DNA from: JAFGED01 sp034430835
Lineage (GTDB): Bacteria; Chloroflexota; Anaerolineae; B4-G1
Reading direction: 5' to 3'
DNA: 34,422 nt
Assembly (NCBI GenBank): GCA_034430835.1
Contig: DAOUDX010000338.1
Span: 1 to 34,422, forward strand
Notes under the pieces: generated by a model
Told to the model about the DNA's origin: nothing
The model's input: only the letters and a program-made list of their open reading frames with translations
The model's database searches: none
In this document: piece by piece, positions 22,570-30,286 of the stretch
Numbering within the stretch: the stretch's first letter is position 1
How the letters are laid out: every line of letters starts with the position of its first letter
Made by a program: the position numbers and the translations under genes

Positions 22570-25186
22570 TTTCTCGTCCCTCTTCAATAAACTGCTTGGC
22601 CGGCGTCAACTGGTTGAATGCCACCTCGTCGCCGGCAAAGATCATCTCGTACCTGAGCCGCTCGGGGTTCAGTCCTACCCACTTCTGCACGGCGACCGCC
22701 TTGCGGCCTTGCGCACCATCCACCTCGTCCTCGCGGAAGCGAGGATCCTTGATCTCTACGATGGCGCAGCGGCCATCCTTGCGCCGGATGATGAAATCGG
22801 GGCTGTAATTGTGCCAGCGGCCATCCGCGCCCCTGTACTCGACGTAAAAGTCGGTCTTACGCGGGTCGTGCAGCCCGCCGGTGAAATAGATATCCTCCAC
22901 CTGGTCGGGCGCGACGTTGATCGCATCCAGCATCTGGGTGAAGAAACTCTGTTCCGGCTTGGAGTCAAAGTTGTAGGGATCGTAGTGGAAGCCAAAGTCG
23001 CCCGCGTTGCGCGCCGCCATCTTCTTCCAGCTCAACAGCAGATGCTCCTTGCTCTTCTGGTAGGTGATCTCGGCGGTGTAGACCACGTCGCCGGCGTCGT
23101 CCTGCTCCTCCTCGAACCCATCCGGCTTGACCAGCGCCAGGGCCACCTCGACCTCTTCCTCCTCGATGCGGTAGCGGCGCGTCTGTTCCTCGACCTGGGC
23201 GGCCAGGGCGTCCAGGTGCGCCTCAGGGACGGTTCCGCCATCCCCATAGATCCGCTTGAGCTCGCCATAGACCACCCACACGTCCACCCGGTAGACGGCG
23301 GCCAACTGCGTGGCGGCGGTGTAGAGATCGGGGCCGGGCACGGCATAGACCGCCCGCTCCTCGGCCGTCTGCACCAGCACCGCGCGCTTCCCGGGCTGCT
23401 CTTGGGGGGTAAAGGTCTTTTTCACCAGCACGGACTCGGCCGCGACGTCGGGTTTTTCGAGACCTTGCAGGTCTGGGGCAACTGCGAGGTCTGGCACGAC
23501 GCGGCGGACGAGCTTGGTGATCACCAGCGGCGGAATATCGAGCTTGCGCACCACCAGCCGGGCCGTGCCCGTGTTCTGCCCGGCCCGGTTCAGATCGGCG
23601 ATGGTCTCGCCGTAGGTCTCCTGCAGTTGTTGGTCCAGCGCGCCGCGGTTGTCCATCGAAAGGTAGATGCGCGCCTTGTGCGCGTTCCCCGGCACCTGCC
23701 GCAAGCAGCGGGAGCTGGCCTGTAGCACGAAATTCTGGCTGCGCTTGAGCTTGCGCGCCAGGGCGCAGGCGAACAGGCTGGGGCAGTCCCAGCCCTCGGT
23801 GCCCTTGTTGACCAACAGGATCACCCGGTGCGGGGAGCTTGGATCGTTGAGCCGGTTGAAGGCGTCGATCTCTGCCTCAGTGGAGTTGGACGTGTTGCGC
23901 AGGACGATATCGAGCGGATAGTCCAACGCCATCAACGTCTGCTCCACCACCGGGCGCAGCTCGCGCAGATCCTTGGTCTGCGGAAAGTACATCGCCAGCT
24001 TGGCCGGCGCGCCGTTGGGCAGCGTCACGTCGCCGTACGCCTGGAAGAAATCGCGCACCACCTCGGCCACGAACTGATCGGCGTGTTGGTTGTCGAAATC
24101 GTAGGCGTGGATGTTGCCCTCCACCGACTTTAAGATGTCGTCGCGGATGCCCTCTGAGAGACCGTACCAGATGACGACGTCGCGCAGAAGCTGGCGCTCA
24201 TAGTAGGGAGTGCCAGTGGTGTTGACCACGCAGACCACGTCGGTCTTGGCGTGTAAATAGTCCACCGTCTGCCGCACCCGCTTGAGCTGCTTGCCCACCT
24301 CGCGGCCGTAGGTGTGATGGGCCTCGTCGGAGAAAACGCCCAGGTTGGGCAGCGAGGCGATGGCCATCAGCCGTAGGTTGGCCTCCTCCCGCGACTGCAA
24401 ATCCTTGAACTCGAACTCGAGCTGGGTCCAGGTGTGGTGGCGATAAGGGCGCTTCTGGATGCGGATCTTTTCGGTGTTGGTGACGATCAGGTTGTAGCGG
24501 CTGCCACGAATGACGGGCAAGTCCTTTTCCCCTTCGCGGGTAAAGACCAGCTTGTAGGTCGCCTCGAAGGGCTGGTACAGACGTGGCGGGAGGATCTTGG
24601 CATAGTCCACTTCGGCCAATTCGCGCAGGCTCTCCAGGATGGTCAGCCCGGGCGCAAAGACGAGGGCGTTTTGGATGAAGGGGCAATCGTCGCTCGGGTA
24701 CTCCAGTGCCATCGCGAACTCGGTGGCCACGATGGCCCCAATAAGCATCGTCTTGCCGGCCCCCATCGCCAGGGCCAGAATGTAGCTGGGATAGTCGAGT
24801 ACCAGCGTCTCGTGGACGCTCTCCAGCTTGTGGGCCTTGACGAAATCCGTGTCCTCGCGGACGCGATCCCACAGGGCGTCCAGCCCCTCGTTCAGCACGA
24901 AATCCTTGATCTCGTCCCGATCCAGTCCCAGGGCAGTCAGCAGGTCGATGGGCTTGGGGTAGTACTTGCGGTACAGGTCAAAGATGTGCGGGGTGTCCTC
25001 GACCAGGCGCAGGTACCAGTAGGTCTCTAACGCGCGGAGCTGCACCTTGCGCAGATAGCGCAGGCTACCGATCTCCGGGAGGGTGGCATATTCGAGAATC
25101 TCGGCGATGGCGGGATAGTCGCAGGGGTAGCCGGCCTCCCGCCAGTCGGTGACGTTTTGTTGGATCAACTCGTAGAGGTGAGGCAT
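22562..25186 (-). CDS. Type III-like restriction enzyme, DEAD/DEAH helicase plus PD-(D/E)XK nuclease (Res)
   Basis: An 874-residue protein. Helicase motifs in order: Walker A ALAMGAGKTM (about residue 140), SDEAHH motif II (about 287), NTTGTPYY motif III, and QASSRCLRQ motif VI. A C-terminal nuclease follows: SPDFIIRRKDGRCAIVEIKD (about 795-815) gives the PD...ExK triad. Together with Mod it forms a restriction-modification system that translocates or senses along DNA by ATP hydrolysis. The ATG at 25186 is chosen because GGGAG lies 6 bases upstream and the TTG at 25255 is inside the -10 box. A linker between helicase and nuclease carries a repeat (23460-23494). Confidence 0.92.
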   Translation of the reverse strand: MPHLYELIQQNVTDWREAGYPCDYPAIAEILEYATLPEIGSLRYLRKVQLRALETYWYLRLVEDTPHIFDLYRKYYPKPIDLLTALGLDRDEIKDFVLNEGLDALWDRVREDTDFVKAHKLESVHETLVLDYPSYILALAMGAGKTMLIGAIVATEFAMALEYPSDDCPFIQNALVFAPGLTILESLRELAEVDYAKILPPRLYQPFEATYKLVFTREGEKDLPVIRGSRYNLIVTNTEKIRIQKRPYRHHTWTQLEFEFKDLQSREEANLRLMAIASLPNLGVFSDEAHHTYGREVGKQLKRVRQTVDYLHAKTDVVCVVNTTGTPYYERQLLRDVVIWYGLSEGIRDDILKSVEGNIHAYDFDNQHADQFVAEVVRDFFQAYGDVTLPNGAPAKLAMYFPQTKDLRELRPVVEQTLMALDYPLDIVLRNTSNSTEAEIDAFNRLNDPSSPHRVILLVNKGTEGWDCPSLFACALARKLKRSQNFVLQASSRCLRQVPGNAHKARIYLSMDNRGALDQQLQETYGETIADLNRAGQNTGTARLVVRKLDIPPLVITKLVRRVVPDLAVAPDLQGLEKPDVAAESVLVKKTFTPQEQPGKRAVLVQTAEERAVYAVPGPDLYTAATQLAAVYRVDVWVVYGELKRIYGDGGTVPEAHLDALAAQVEEQTRRYRIEEEEVEVALALVKPDGFEEEQDDAGDVVYTAEITYQKSKEHLLLSWKKMAARNAGDFGFHYDPYNFDSKPEQSFFTQMLDAINVAPDQVEDIYFTGGLHDPRKTDFYVEYRGADGRWHNYSPDFIIRRKDGRCAIVEIKDPRFREDEVDGAQGRKAVAVQKWVGLNPERLRYEMIFAGDEVAFNQLTPAKQFIEEGRENG
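23460..23494. repeat. Palindromic repeat in the Res linker
   Basis: The arms AGACCT and AGGTCT (23460-23474) pair around TGC, and AGGTCTGG occurs twice (23469-23476 and 23487-23494). In protein it reads PDLAVAPDLQGLEKPD, a low-complexity stretch in an unconserved linker. It resembles short palindromic insertions found in this kind of genome. Confidence 0.5.
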
Positions 25187-25205
25187 CGTGTTCTCCCAGA
25201 CCTCC

Positions 25206-25240
25206 GATGTCTCAGGCGAGCCGAAGGCTCGCACGACATC
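25206..25240. promoter_or_regulatory. Stem-loop in the leader of the res-mod operon
   Basis: The inner arms GCGAGCC (25216-25222) and GGCTCGC (25226-25232) pair around GAA, and the outer arms GATGTC (25206-25211) and GACATC (25235-25240) pair as well. On the minus-strand transcript the stem ends 20 bases before ATG 25186 and starts close to the expected 5' end, so it dominates the leader. Confidence 0.65.
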
Positions 25241-25254
25241 AAGGGTCTGGCTCA

Positions 25255-25282
25255 ATTATAGCCGATGCCAGAGCTTTTACAA
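25255..25282 (-). promoter_or_regulatory. Promoter of the restriction-modification operon
   Basis: On the minus strand TTGTAA (25277-25282) is followed after 16 bases by TATAAT (25255-25260). Transcription would begin near 25248, about 60 bases before the res ATG. This position fixes the start choice for res. Confidence 0.7.
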
Positions 25283-25329
25283 ACGACCCCGCCCTGTTCC
25301 TTTTCTTTCGGGTTGGGAGGCAGCAGATT

Positions 25330-25455
25330 TCACCTGCGATAAAAGTCCACGATCTGCTCGGCAAAGTCGATCACGCTCCGGCGCAGCGGCCCCGGCTCCA
25401 GGACCTCGACCGCTCTCCCGAAGCCGAGGATGCGCTCGCGGGCGGCCTCGTTTGA
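25330..25455 (-). pseudogene. C-terminal remnant of a WYL-type regulator
   Basis: The frame reads EAARERILGFGRAVEVLEPGPLRRSVIDFAEQIVDFYRR then TGA. It matches the last 40 or so residues of the intact WYL regulator at 26950-27921 (ARERILGFGRAIEVLEP...FAQQIVGFYRQ) with only a few changes, and the DNA is also very similar. Nothing of the HTH or WYL core precedes it. It is a broken duplicate or the relic of a paralogue. Confidence 0.85.
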
Positions 25456-25465
25456 AATCAGCCAA

Positions 25466-25579
25466 TCACCCGATCGGCATGGCGTCGCCGAGGCTGTGGA
25501 AGCGGTAGCGTTCGCGGATCGCCTCGGCGTAGGCGTGGCCGGAGATCGGCCCGAGCCTCACCAGCGATGATCCTTTTTC
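25466..25579 (-). pseudogene. C-terminal remnant resembling queA
   Basis: The short frame GPISGHAYAEAIRERYRFHSLGDAMPIG ending in TGA resembles the extreme C-terminus of QueA, S-adenosylmethionine:tRNA ribosyltransferase-isomerase, whose members end with a phrase like YRFFSFGDAMLI. Only about 35 residues remain, behind a TAA, with no start codon. It abuts the WYL remnant. Recognition is from memory of the family. Confidence 0.5.
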
Positions 25580-25596
25580 CTCTTACCCCTTTTCTC

Positions 25597-26256
25597 CTAA
25601 GGCGTTTTGATGTCTTCCCATGCACGGCATCCCAGGAGCTCGACCGTGAACTGTTCGAGCTCGTTCGGCGCGGCGAACACAAAGCCGACGTCCGTGATTG
25701 TGTCGCCAGCCTTTACCTCAATCACGAGGCGTGAGCCGCACATGGTGTCCGTGGGACAGAAGCCACCGAAGTCAAGTGTATCCCCCTCTTCGTCTCTAGC
25801 GCGCAGGTTGCCTGCACCGAGCGCAACGCTTTCATCTGATAGGTTCTCCATTGAGATTTCCAGTTTCAGCAGATGATGCGTGTCTTGATATTCAGGCTTG
25901 ATCCGTATGACTCCGAAAAGATCGCCGGCAGTCACTTCACCGATACTGTACCCGGCGTCGCTTACCCCGGTCACGGTGAACTCGACCTCATCTTTGGCCA
26001 GTTTGACGGGGTGGTCGAGATCCACCGATATCGTAGCTGAGGACAGCATTGGGGTGGGGGTCGGTGTGGAAGTCGGTGTGGGGGTAGGTGTGGGGGTAGG
26101 TGTTGGCGTGGGCGTGGAGGTAGGCGTAGGTGTGGGAGTGGCTGTGGGCGTGGGTGTGGGAGTTGGCGTAGGCGTGGGTATTATCGAACACGCGATTGAA
26201 AGCAGCGTGACCGAAGTCAAACTGGCTAAAACTTGTAACATCTTTTGTCGTTTCAT
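25597..26256 (-). CDS. Lipoprotein with a long Thr-Pro linker and C-terminal beta domain
   Basis: A 219-residue protein with a signal peptide and lipobox LSIAC (Cys23). Residues 26-69 are almost pure TPTP, a flexible wall-crossing linker typical of surface proteins in Chloroflexota. Residues 75-219 form a beta-rich domain resembling DUF4352-type immunoglobulin-like folds (VEFTVTGVSDAGY...LLKLEISMENLSDESVALGAGNLRARDEEG). It probably sits on the outer face of the cytoplasmic membrane and its ligand is unknown. ATG 26256 has AAGGAG 9 bases upstream. Confidence 0.88.
   Translation of the reverse strand: MKRQKMLQVLASLTSVTLLSIACSIIPTPTPTPTPTPTATPTPTPTSTPTPTPTPTPTPTPTSTPTPTPMLSSATISVDLDHPVKLAKDEVEFTVTGVSDAGYSIGEVTAGDLFGVIRIKPEYQDTHHLLKLEISMENLSDESVALGAGNLRARDEEGDTLDFGGFCPTDTMCGSRLVIEVKAGDTITDVGFVFAAPNELEQFTVELLGCRAWEDIKTP
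26040..26180. repeat. Imperfect hexanucleotide repeat encoding the TPTP linker
   Basis: Runs of GTnGGn units (GTGGGG, GTAGGT, GTTGGC and similar) occur on the plus strand. Read on the minus strand they give Thr-Pro repeats. Such a tract can gain or lose units by slippage; units of six keep the frame. It is not a CRISPR array because there are no unique spacers. Confidence 0.9.
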
Positions 26257-26283
26257 TATTTTCGTCTCCTTATGGCAAATCTA

Positions 26284-26778
26284 CTACGTTCCTGCGGATG
26301 TGATGACGGTGACGATGCCCGTGCCCGGCTCGCCCAGAATAACCAGTCGTCGGGGACAGTCTTGCAGAACCCGGCCGATGGACAGCCGTTCCGGCTCCTC
26401 GCTCTGGTCTCCAGGCAGGGGCCTTGCTCCGCTGCCTGCCCTCTGTCTCACGACGCGGCAGTCTAGCCAACGCCAGGGGGAACGTGCACCTGCTCCGGTT
26501 CCACCGCTACGGGCGCGGATACCGCGCACCCGGAGGAACCGGTATTCCTCGCAAAGCCAGTTGAGATGGTACTGTTCGTACTTCTCCGCAGAAAGACGCC
26601 TGCCCAGGCTGGTGCTGAGGCGTCTACATGGCTCGACGGTGCCTTTTCATAGGCCGGGGAGTACCTTTTGGCCCACTAGAGTTGCGAGCAGCGCTGCGAC
26701 GGCTGTCACGGCTATCAGGATTAGCTCTTTATAGTTCTGCCGTAGCTGCTTAAAGTCCACACAGTGTGTGAGAGCCAT
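26284..26778 (-). pseudogene. Frameshifted N-terminus of a NACHT-type STAND NTPase
   Basis: ATG 26778 opens a short protein with one membrane helix (LILIAVTAVAALLATLVGQKVL) ending at a TGA at 26647-26649. Beyond it, in changing frames, come EKYEQYHLNWLCEEYRFL, RVRGIRARS, then VAVEPEQVHVP and finally RLVILGEPGTGIVTV. This order (short linker, RGIR, 'V-x-LE-x-V' region, P-loop GEPGTG) is that of NACHT NTPases common in Chloroflexota. The Walker A Lys is lost (GEPGTGI) and the rest of the ATPase and sensor is missing. It is a dead gene. Frameshifts, the stop and the mutated P-loop are seen directly; the NACHT identity is from family knowledge. Confidence 0.7.
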
Positions 26779-26782
26779 TCTA

Positions 26783-26811
26783 ATTATAGTCCTTCGACAC
26801 CGCTCGCACAA
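26783..26811 (-). promoter_or_regulatory. Promoter upstream of the NACHT relic
   Basis: On the minus strand TTGTGC (26806-26811), 17 bases, TATAAT (26783-26788). The ATG at 26778 lies only 4 bases after the -10 box, so a transcript would start at or next to the start codon (leaderless). Confidence 0.65.
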
Positions 26812-26949
26812 GTGGGGTATTCGCCGCATCGACACTGCAAGATTCCTCGATACGGCAGTGAACCCGGGGAACGTCGCCAAGACGCCGGACGAGCAGGTGG
26901 CGCAGTGGAAGGCGGAGCACCCGGATGGCCCGGTGAAGGAGTGACCGGC

Positions 26950-27921
26950 TTACTGGCGATAGAAACCCACGATCTGCTGGGCAAAGTCGATCACGCTCCA
27001 GCGCAGCGGCTCCGGCTCCAGGACCTCGATCGCTCTCCCAAAGCCGAGGATGCGCTCGCGGGCGGTCTCCAGTCGCTCGAAAGGGAGCGTCAGCGTGATC
27101 CAGCCCTCGTCGTCGGGCGGCCCGGCGCCGTCGATCGCTGCGCGGATGCGATCCCCAAAGAACAGCGGCAGGTAACGAACCAGGTCCGGTGAAACGCGCG
27201 CGGTGACGGGGTAGGATGGACGGTTCTCCCTTTGCTCCGTGCACCACACCTTCCAGAACAGGGCCAGGTCAAAGCCCGCCGGGCGCGCAAAGCGCTCGTC
27301 CATCAGGCGCGCGTCCAATAGCTCCGAGACACGGTGCACGCGAACGTGGCCGTCGTCGGCGCACACCAGGTGCCACACCCCGGCCTTGGCGACCAATCCG
27401 TAGGGATCGACCAACCGCTCAAAGTGTTGAGCGTGGGGAACCAGCCAGCGGTACGCGATGGTGAGCCTCCGATCCTCCCAGACGGCCTGGTGTATCACCT
27501 GCAAATGCGGCGCGGGCTCCGGCTGCGGCCATCCTGCCCAATCCAGGTAGATGCGCTGGCGCACCCGTTCCTCATCCTGGCGGCGCGCGTCGGGCAGCGC
27601 AGCGGCGAGCTTGCGCAGGGCGGCCCGCAGCTCCTCGCTCACCCCCAGCTCGTCCAGCGCGGCGGGGACGCTGAGCATGAAAAGCGCCTTGACCTCGTCC
27701 TGGGTCAGTCCGGTGAGGCTCGTGCGGTAGCCCTCGACCAGGGTGCAGCCGCCGCCCGGCCCGCGCTCGGCGTAGACGGGCACGCCGGCGCTGCTGAGGG
27801 CGTCGATATCGCGGTAAATCGTCCGCACCGCGACCTCCAGCTCCTCCGCCAGTTCCTGGGCCGTCATGCGCCCGCGGGCCTGCAAGAGCATGAGAATGGA
27901 AAGTAGCCGATCTGCGCGCAT
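26950..27921 (-). CDS. HTH/WYL-domain transcriptional regulator
   Basis: A 323-residue regulator of the YafY/DeoR-like type. The N-terminal winged helix (MRADRLLSILMLLQARGRMTAQELAEELEVAVRTIYRDIDAL) binds DNA, the WYL domain (about residues 125-220, with IAYRWLVPHAQHFERLVDPYGLVAKAGVWHLV) probably senses a ligand or nucleic acid, and the C-terminal WCX region follows. ATG 27921 follows GGGAGCAGG. It is divergent from the GyrI-like gene, with a palindrome CCTGACA...TGTCAGG between them, so it likely represses or activates that gene and itself. A duplicate of its last 40 residues lies at 25330-25455. Confidence 0.93.
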   Translation of the reverse strand: MRADRLLSILMLLQARGRMTAQELAEELEVAVRTIYRDIDALSSAGVPVYAERGPGGGCTLVEGYRTSLTGLTQDEVKALFMLSVPAALDELGVSEELRAALRKLAAALPDARRQDEERVRQRIYLDWAGWPQPEPAPHLQVIHQAVWEDRRLTIAYRWLVPHAQHFERLVDPYGLVAKAGVWHLVCADDGHVRVHRVSELLDARLMDERFARPAGFDLALFWKVWCTEQRENRPSYPVTARVSPDLVRYLPLFFGDRIRAAIDGAGPPDDEGWITLTLPFERLETARERILGFGRAIEVLEPEPLRWSVIDFAQQIVGFYRQ

Positions 27922-27949
27922 CGATCCTGCTCCCGTTGAGGTTTTCCCC

Positions 27950-27983
27950 ATTGTACCACAAAATCCTGACAAAAGATGTCAGG
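27950..27983 (-). promoter_or_regulatory. WYL promoter region with CCTGACA/TGTCAGG palindrome
   Basis: The arms CCTGACA (27965-27971) and TGTCAGG (27977-27983) flank five bases (AAAGA). A TACAAT -10 box (27950-27955) for the WYL gene lies just beyond, so the palindrome covers its -35 region. No good -35 hexamer is seen, fitting an activator or tightly regulated promoter. The operator function is inferred from position. Confidence 0.55.
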
Positions 27984-28055
27984 TGGGGTGTGGTAGGATG
28001 ACGATGCTGACGTTCCGGAACGAGCGGCGATCTATCAGACGAGGAGGATGTGAAA

Positions 28056-28526
28056 ATGAGTGAACTGGACGTGCGAATCGTGAAACTCGAGCCGCTGCGC
28101 GTGGCCAGCGCGCGTGCGTACGGCGAAAGCCCTGAGCAAGACGCGATGAAGAAGCTCATGGCCTGGGCAAAGCCCAAGGGCCTGCTCGACGATGCCGAGA
28201 GGCATCGCGTGTTCGGGTTCAACAACCCCGATCCGTCACCCGGCAGCCCGAACTATGGCTACGAGTTCTGGATCGTGGTGGGGCCGGATGTGGAACCGGA
28301 GGGCGAGATCGCGATCAAAGAGTTCCCCGGCGGGCTGTACGCGGTGACGCAATGCGAGGTGAAAAACCCGTGGGACGATATTCCGGGCACCTGGAAGCGG
28401 CTGGCTGCGTGGCGTGAGAACAGCAAGTACCGGGGCGCCAACCACCAGTGGCTGGAGGAGTTTCTCAGCCCGCTGGGGGCCGTAGACGAGTTTGTTCTGG
28501 ACCTGCACCTGCCGATTGCGGAGTAG
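28056..28526 (+). CDS. GyrI-like small-molecule-binding protein (AraC effector-binding domain)
   Basis: A 156-residue stand-alone GyrI-like/AraC_E_bind domain. Typical features are the start VRIVKLEPLRVASARAYGESPEQDAMKKLMAW, the middle YGYEFWIVVGPDVEPEGEIAIKEFPGGLYAVTQCEV and the end WLEEFLSP...FVLDLHLPI. These domains bind drugs or cationic ligands. The ATG at 28056 is preferred to GTG 28050 because GGAGG lies 8 bases before it. It is divergent from the WYL regulator and followed 4 bases later by an acetyltransferase. Confidence 0.9.
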   Translation: MSELDVRIVKLEPLRVASARAYGESPEQDAMKKLMAWAKPKGLLDDAERHRVFGFNNPDPSPGSPNYGYEFWIVVGPDVEPEGEIAIKEFPGGLYAVTQCEVKNPWDDIPGTWKRLAAWRENSKYRGANHQWLEEFLSPLGAVDEFVLDLHLPIAE

Positions 28527-28530
28527 GTCT

Positions 28531-29004
28531 GTGGAAGAGCTGGTCATCCGAAAAGCCAGGCCCCAGGACGCCCCCGCGCTGGCCGAGGCCTCGAAGCGCG
28601 CGTTTCACAGCGACGTCCATTGCGGTGCGCCCCCTGGTCCCCCGGGCGGCCCTCCCGGCTACGACTCCACGCAGTGGCAGCGCAGAATGATGCGGCTTGG
28701 CCAGTATTACGCCATTGTGGTCGGCGGGCAGATCGTCGGCGGGATCATCGTCTTTCGCAAGTCGCCGCGCGAGTACGAATTGGGGCGCATCTATGTCGCT
28801 CCCGACTTTCAGAATCAGGGGATTGGCACGCAGGCCGTCGAGTTCCTGTGGCAAGAGTTTCCGCTAGCCAAGCGGTGGACGCTGGACACGCCGATCTGGA
28901 ACCGCCGAACGCGCCACTTTTATAGGAAGATGGGTTTCGAGGAGATCGGCGAAGACGGCCACGGCGGCGTTCTTTTCGAAAAGCAGATCGTGCGAGTTGC
29001 GTAG
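28531..29004 (+). CDS. GNAT family N-acetyltransferase
   Basis: A 157-residue GNAT enzyme. VEELVIRKARPQDAPALAEASKRAF is the usual N-terminus and ELGRIYVAPDFQNQGIGTQAVEFLW gives the acetyl-CoA-binding Q-x-x-G-x-G loop, with a final beta strand GVLFEKQIV. A Pro/Gly-rich insertion (GAPPGPPGGPPG, residues 33-43) is unusual and may be a flexible loop. GTG 28531 lies 4 bases after the GyrI stop. Substrate unknown; with a GyrI-like neighbour, drug or small-molecule modification is plausible. Confidence 0.9.
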   Translation: MEELVIRKARPQDAPALAEASKRAFHSDVHCGAPPGPPGGPPGYDSTQWQRRMMRLGQYYAIVVGGQIVGGIIVFRKSPREYELGRIYVAPDFQNQGIGTQAVEFLWQEFPLAKRWTLDTPIWNRRTRHFYRKMGFEEIGEDGHGGVLFEKQIVRVA

Positions 29005-29070
29005 AGGTCGAGAGCCCCAAAGATGTCTGTCGGAAGCTTGCTGAACTAATACGTGTGTGCCTTGCATTCA

Positions 29071-29113
29071 GCAGTGTCGGGCCAGTTGAAAGCGCCCGAC
29101 ACTGCTTTTCTTA
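29071..29113 (+). terminator. Rho-independent terminator after the GNAT gene
   Basis: A 12-base perfect stem (GCAGTGTCGGGC with GCCCGACACTGC) and an 11-base loop are followed by TTTTCTT. It lies 66 bases after the GNAT stop and ends the GyrI-GNAT transcript. Confidence 0.93.
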
Positions 29114-29205
29114 ATATGCTCTGTAACGTTTATGTGTTATGGTATTTGTAGTACAGGGATGTGCAACCGTTTCATCGTGTCACTGGGCGGGCGAATGGGG
29201 GCAAG

Positions 29206-29598
29206 ATGCACACAATCATGTTGGTTGACGATGATCGCGAGACAGGACGATTGATGCGGTTCTTGTTCGAGTTGGAGGGATACCGCGTCGTCGTAACCGA
29301 CACCTACGAAGACATTCTAGCGCTTCTCCAAAGCGCCCTGCCCGACGCAGTATTGATGGACGTGCACGTCCACGGCAAGAGGACCATCGACTTGCTCCAG
29401 AGCATACGGATGTTGGACGGTCAGGCGGCCGACACGTTTCTGGTGATGACCTCTGCCGCGGACTGTTACCTGGAGTGCATGAGGGCCGGCGCCGATCGCT
29501 TCATCGCCAAGCCCTTTTTCCCCGACGAGGTCGTTGAAGAGATCGAGTGTCTGTGCGGGAACGGTGCACGGAGCTTGGCTACTCGAGCCGCGTGGTGA
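29206..29598 (+). CDS. Single-domain response regulator
   Basis: A 130-residue receiver domain with no output domain. Acidic pocket Asp8-Asp9-Asp10, phosphorylation site Asp52 (VLMDVHVHG), switch residue Thr82 or Ser83 (MTSAAD) and Lys102 (FIAKPF) are all in place, so it should be phosphorylatable. It probably passes phosphate to a partner, CheY- or Spo0F-style. ATG 29206 follows GGGGGCAAG; ATG 29161 is too early for the fold. No kinase is adjacent. Its last 20 bases overlap the convergent PD40 gene. Confidence 0.9.
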   Translation: MHTIMLVDDDRETGRLMRFLFELEGYRVVVTDTYEDILALLQSALPDAVLMDVHVHGKRTIDLLQSIRMLDGQAADTFLVMTSAADCYLECMRAGADRFIAKPFFPDEVVEEIECLCGNGARSLATRAAW

Positions 29599-30063
29599 CG
29601 TAAATATCAGCCTCGATCATCTGGCTGAAGTCGGCGCTGAAATAGTGGTGGACAAAGTAGAGCGTGCGCCCGTCACCCGTCAGCGCCGGTTCCCCGGCTA
29701 GGCCGGAGACGATCTCCTCCGGCTCTCCCCACGAGCCGTCGGGCTGGCGCACGGAGCGCAAGATCGCCATAGCAGTGTAACCTGGGCGGTTGAAGGCGTC
29801 GAACCACAGCTCCTGCCCGTCGGCGCTCACGAAGGGCCGGTTCTCGTCCCCGGCGGTGTTGATCTGCGGCCCCAGGTTGACCGGCTCCATCCACTCGTCG
29901 CCCGCCTTCTCCGAAACCCACAGGTCCACCCCTCCATAGCCGACCGGTCGCTCCGAGCCAAAGTAGAGAGAGCGGCCATCGGCGGTGACGTGCATCTCGC
30001 CCACCTCGTACGCGACGTTGAACGGCTCGCCCCAGTTCTGCCAGTCGGTCCAGACGCCGCCCT

Positions 30064-30107
30064 GCCCTGAGTGCTTCGGCAGGCTCAGCACAGGCACTGC
30101 CGAAGGG
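30064..30107. repeat. In-frame palindromic element in the PD40 gene
   Basis: The arms CTTCGGCAG (30074-30082) and CTGCCGAAG (30097-30105) are perfect complements. The element encodes PSAVPVLSLPKHSGQ between RLRD and GGVWTDWQN, where other PD40 blades run on without an insert. It is the in-frame relative of the element at 30262-30286. Confidence 0.75.
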
Positions 30108-30261
30108 TCGCGCAGCCTCGCCGTGTAGAGGTCGATCTCGCGGACGTTGCCCTCGCGCGCCGAGCAAAAGACCATCCAATCGTCCTGCACGAAGACGCAG
30201 CCGTCCAGGTGTAGCTCGCCGGGATCGGCCAGGAGTACGCGCTCCGGTTCTGTCCAGCCGC

Positions 30262-30286
30262 CTCCTTCGGCCTCGCTCAGGATGGG
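30262..30286. repeat. Frame-breaking palindromic element in the PD40 gene
   Basis: The 18-base core at 30264-30281 matches the amrS element at 17785-17802 with one difference. Between RKRD and GGWTEPE about 23 extra bases are present, which is not a multiple of three and shifts the reading frame. Confidence 0.75.

Noticed and set aside
26040..26180. Repeat tract that could be taken for a CRISPR or minisatellite
   Set aside because: The units are short, contiguous and in frame with a Thr-Pro linker of a lipoprotein; there are no spacers.
26817..26944. Short plus-strand frame RIDTARFLDTAVNPGNVAKTPDEQVAQWKAEHPD-like
   Set aside because: It reads like the end of a protein but has no start codon, no ribosome-binding site and no family that I recognise. 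It may be one more gene fragment, but the evidence is too thin to list as a feature.
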